A stretch of 64,000 nt of DNA from Sphagnum compactum (taxonomy: Eukaryota; Bryophyta; Sphagnopsida; Sphagnales): contig OZ234494.1 in the NCBI GenBank assembly GCA_965153455.1, forward strand, positions 26,093,354 to 26,157,353, given 5' to 3'. This document shows positions 61,557-64,000 of the stretch, piece by piece (within the stretch, counting starts at the first letter, position 1; every line of letters starts with the position of its first letter). The position numbers and the translations under genes are program-made. The notes beneath the pieces are model-generated. The model was not told the origin of the DNA, made no database searches, and was given only the letters and a program-made list of their open reading frames with translations.

Positions 61557-63980
61557 TTATAAAGCATTGGCTGCAAATGTGGATTTGTAAGCAAGAAAGA
61601 GACCCCACTTTTGCTCACCATTGCCACATCTTTTCAGCTTACTTTCCCAACCTCTCACAATGTAGTTGTAGTCATCCTGCACACAAATATGTTTATGAGA
61701 AGATGAAATGTCTACATTTACTGTACAGCACTAAAGTCTTAGTAACATAAGGGATTGTGCTACTAAGGATTGTTAGCCAGGACCGTCAGTCGAGCTTTCA
61801 GACTGCACGCTCATGCCTCTCATAAGCATGCTCCATACAATGTAATCTCAACAAAGGTGTGGCATGATCCTCAACTTCACCTCCAACAGGCTAGAAAAAC
61901 ATCTATGCATCTTGTTACTCCTCAGCTTGAGCCACTTAAAGTACATTGGCAGTTAAGTATACCTAGACTTATAGACCTTCCACTACAGAGCCTGCAGTGC
62001 CTCACAGAAATCTGTTTCTTCAGTTTCACAATGTGCTATACCTTGAATGTATATTCAAGGAGATATAGCATCCCTTAAAATTCATGTTTGATGAAATGTG
62101 AGTCCCCATCCTAAGTATCTACTCCCTAGCCGTTCCCTACAGAGGGAACTGCATGTAATGCAACTACACATGTCAAAGCAAACATTTAAACACAAATTCA
62201 CACATTACCTCAGAAAAATCTTCAATGAATTTCTCTCGAGCTTCTGCTGTTGCTGTAAGTTCTTTGTTGAGGACTTCAATGAACTGCAGAAGGTCATTTA
62301 ATGAGTGCATCCACCATTTTTGGGTTAGGTCTTGATTTGGACTGCAGACACAAAATCATTTGGATGCTGCCTTCCATACAGACTCAAACTTTACTTTCTA
62401 CTATCTTCACTTCTGTAAATAATTGTAAACAAGTTACCTGTGTAGTCTGATCTTCAGCTTGGACATTCTCAAATCCCGCATCTTCCAACATCTGCTGACA
62501 GAAGAGGGAAACCATGAGCATTTTCAAATTACATCTCATTCTTTCATTTTTCAAACATAGTCACTCCAGCGACAAGACCCATGAATCCAGCAATACATTT
62601 GCATGAGTGCTGATTGAAGATTCATTTGCCGTGGAAACTTTTATGGCAAATGCATAAGTACCACTTCTCAACTTCAGGCAACTGCTTATTTGGCAGTCCA
62701 GTAACTTTTTTGTTAATTACGTTGTAGCTTGTCCTTCCACAGATTGGGTCCATTACCTGTCCATAGTGCTCCACACTGTGGAGGTCATAGCCACGCTGGT
62801 CAATATAGGCAGCAAACTCTGGAGATGGTGTTGATGGAGATCTGCAGTAGTCGCTGATAAGCAATCGGCCTCCAGGCTTCAACCACTCATAGAATTTCTT
62901 GAAAAGAGTGGGTTTGTCCTGTGATTCAAGTCTCCACATTGTTAATATCCTGTTACATCTCTCATGGCACATTGAGAAAGGACTTCAATAAATTTCCAGG
63001 ATGCAACAGGCACTAAAAAAACAAACATGAAAAAATTCTTTCATGCTAAACACAGTGGAAAATAGATGCAGTGTACCTGAATGTGCAGAATGGTGTCCCG
63101 GCTATAGATGACATCAAAACTGGATGGAGGAAAGTTCATCTTTGTGCAATCCCCAACTTCAAATTCAATTGCACATTTTCTTCCAATTGATCGTTCAAGG
63201 GCAAGTGAGATCATGTTGATGGAAAGATCAATCCCCACCACCTCCACATCATACTCTTCAGCCATGTAGAAATCCCCTCCTCCAATTCCACAGCCCACAT
63301 CTAGTACACGATCGCCTTCCTTGAGCTCCAACTTCTTAACAAACTCTTTGGTAGTTTCTGCCATCACATGGACACATTAAGCATACTATCAGCAGCTTGC
63401 AGCTTATGTTACACCGAGATAAATTCAAAAAGGTCTCTAAATTCAATGTGCTAGTCTTGTAACATCCCAAGATTCAAGATTAGAACCGCTTTCTCAGTAG
63501 TATGAGCACCGAGATTAGGCTGAACATAGAGTACATGCTTAGTGCAAAACAATGCTAACTGTGCCATTTACAATTTACTCCACAAACACTACAAGGAAGA
63601 TGAGGTTCACCTAAGCCCCCAGTGCTCACAAAGCCTTTGCCAAAGATTCGCTCGTAGCGTAGGATTCCTGTTTCTGTGTATTGGACTGTATCCAAGAAGC
63701 GCTGGAAGGATTTACCCTCCGGCCCATCCGCCTCAACTTTTTGCCACAGCCAACATACCTGGGTAAACACTCTGTCAGCAGGCAAGATGGTACTTTACCT
63801 CAATAAATGCCATCATTCTAATTACCAATCAAGAGAGACTTGACCAAACATATGCGCAGATTCTCCTACTTGATTTTGGTTCTTCTTGTTGCGAACATAG
63901 GCACCCACACACTTGCATCCAACCAACTGATATTCTGTGTAAGTCCCATCCTCTTCTTGAAAATGAGTTTGCTCAAACAC
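61557..63980 (-). CDS. PEAMT: Phosphoethanolamine N-methyltransferase, 3' seven exons (5' part outside window)
   Basis: Exons in transcription order: 63980-63870, 63758-63611, 63357-63077, 62918-62757, 62491-62438, 62283-62209, 61676-61557 (TAA 61559-61557). All joins keep frame and GT/AG, giving 951 nt or 316 C-terminal residues of a protein normally about 490 aa. The first visible exon continues from an acceptor at 63981, so more exons lie to the right. It contains the PEAMT linker ([17 protein letters not shown], then [18 protein letters not shown]) and the second methyltransferase domain: SAM motif [54 protein letters not shown], then a tail with EQKWGLFL. Family role: cytosolic S-adenosylmethionine-dependent methylation of phosphoethanolamine toward phosphocholine. 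The C-terminus ([11 protein letters not shown]) is longer than usual. Confidence 0.96.
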
Positions 63981-64000
63981 CTGAAAGTTCCGATGGTCAA

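Noticed and set aside
62496-62506. TGACAGAAGAG, like the start of miR156/miR529
   Set aside because: Inside a PEAMT intron, diverges after 11 bases, and no hairpin partner was seen.

Overview
Window type. This is nuclear DNA of a land plant. Three split genes have plant-type families and GT/AG introns of 111-1142 bp, there is no operon structure, telomere-type AAACCCT units recur, and the intergenic DNA is very AT-rich with many microsatellites. A KANADI protein about twice the size of flowering-plant KANADIs and an NLR relic of unusual flavour make me lean to a non-flowering lineage (bryophyte, lycophyte or fern), but the sequence alone does not settle this.

Layout. (1) 1-4.9 kb: AT-rich flank, then simple-repeat-rich 3' flank of the first gene. 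(2) 4,937-9,325, minus: a complete six-exon KANADI-type GARP transcription factor (715 aa deduced), with a GC-richer, GA-repeat-rich leader and upstream region to about 11.05 kb. (3) 11-48 kb: a 37-kb gene desert. It holds simple repeats, short interstitial telomere repeats, two minisatellites, a 216-nt foldback, two dispersed repeat pairs, a GC-richer island without a convincing gene (15.5-16.35 kb) and, at 46.08-46.86 kb, a decayed minus-strand copy of DDB1. (4) 48,251-50,506, plus: a complete four-exon p24-delta cargo receptor (212 aa) with a telo-box in its promoter. (5) 52.3-56.2 kb, minus: a heavily mutated NB-ARC/LRR immune-receptor pseudogene whose NB-ARC part is split by a roughly 0.6-kb element with terminal inverted repeats. 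(6) 56.2-61.5 kb: AT-rich, nothing recognised. (7) 61,557 to the right edge, minus: the last seven exons of a phosphoethanolamine N-methyltransferase; its N-terminal half lies outside the window.

How the genes relate. The three intact genes act in unrelated processes (organ or tissue polarity transcription, ER-Golgi cargo transport, phosphocholine synthesis) and show no sign of working together. I found no new multi-gene system. The least expected content is the two relic genes and the nested element, which I recognised by reading translated fragments across frames, and the structured repeats. All exon joins were made by hand from reading frame, GT/AG sites and family conservation; no transcript or database evidence was available.
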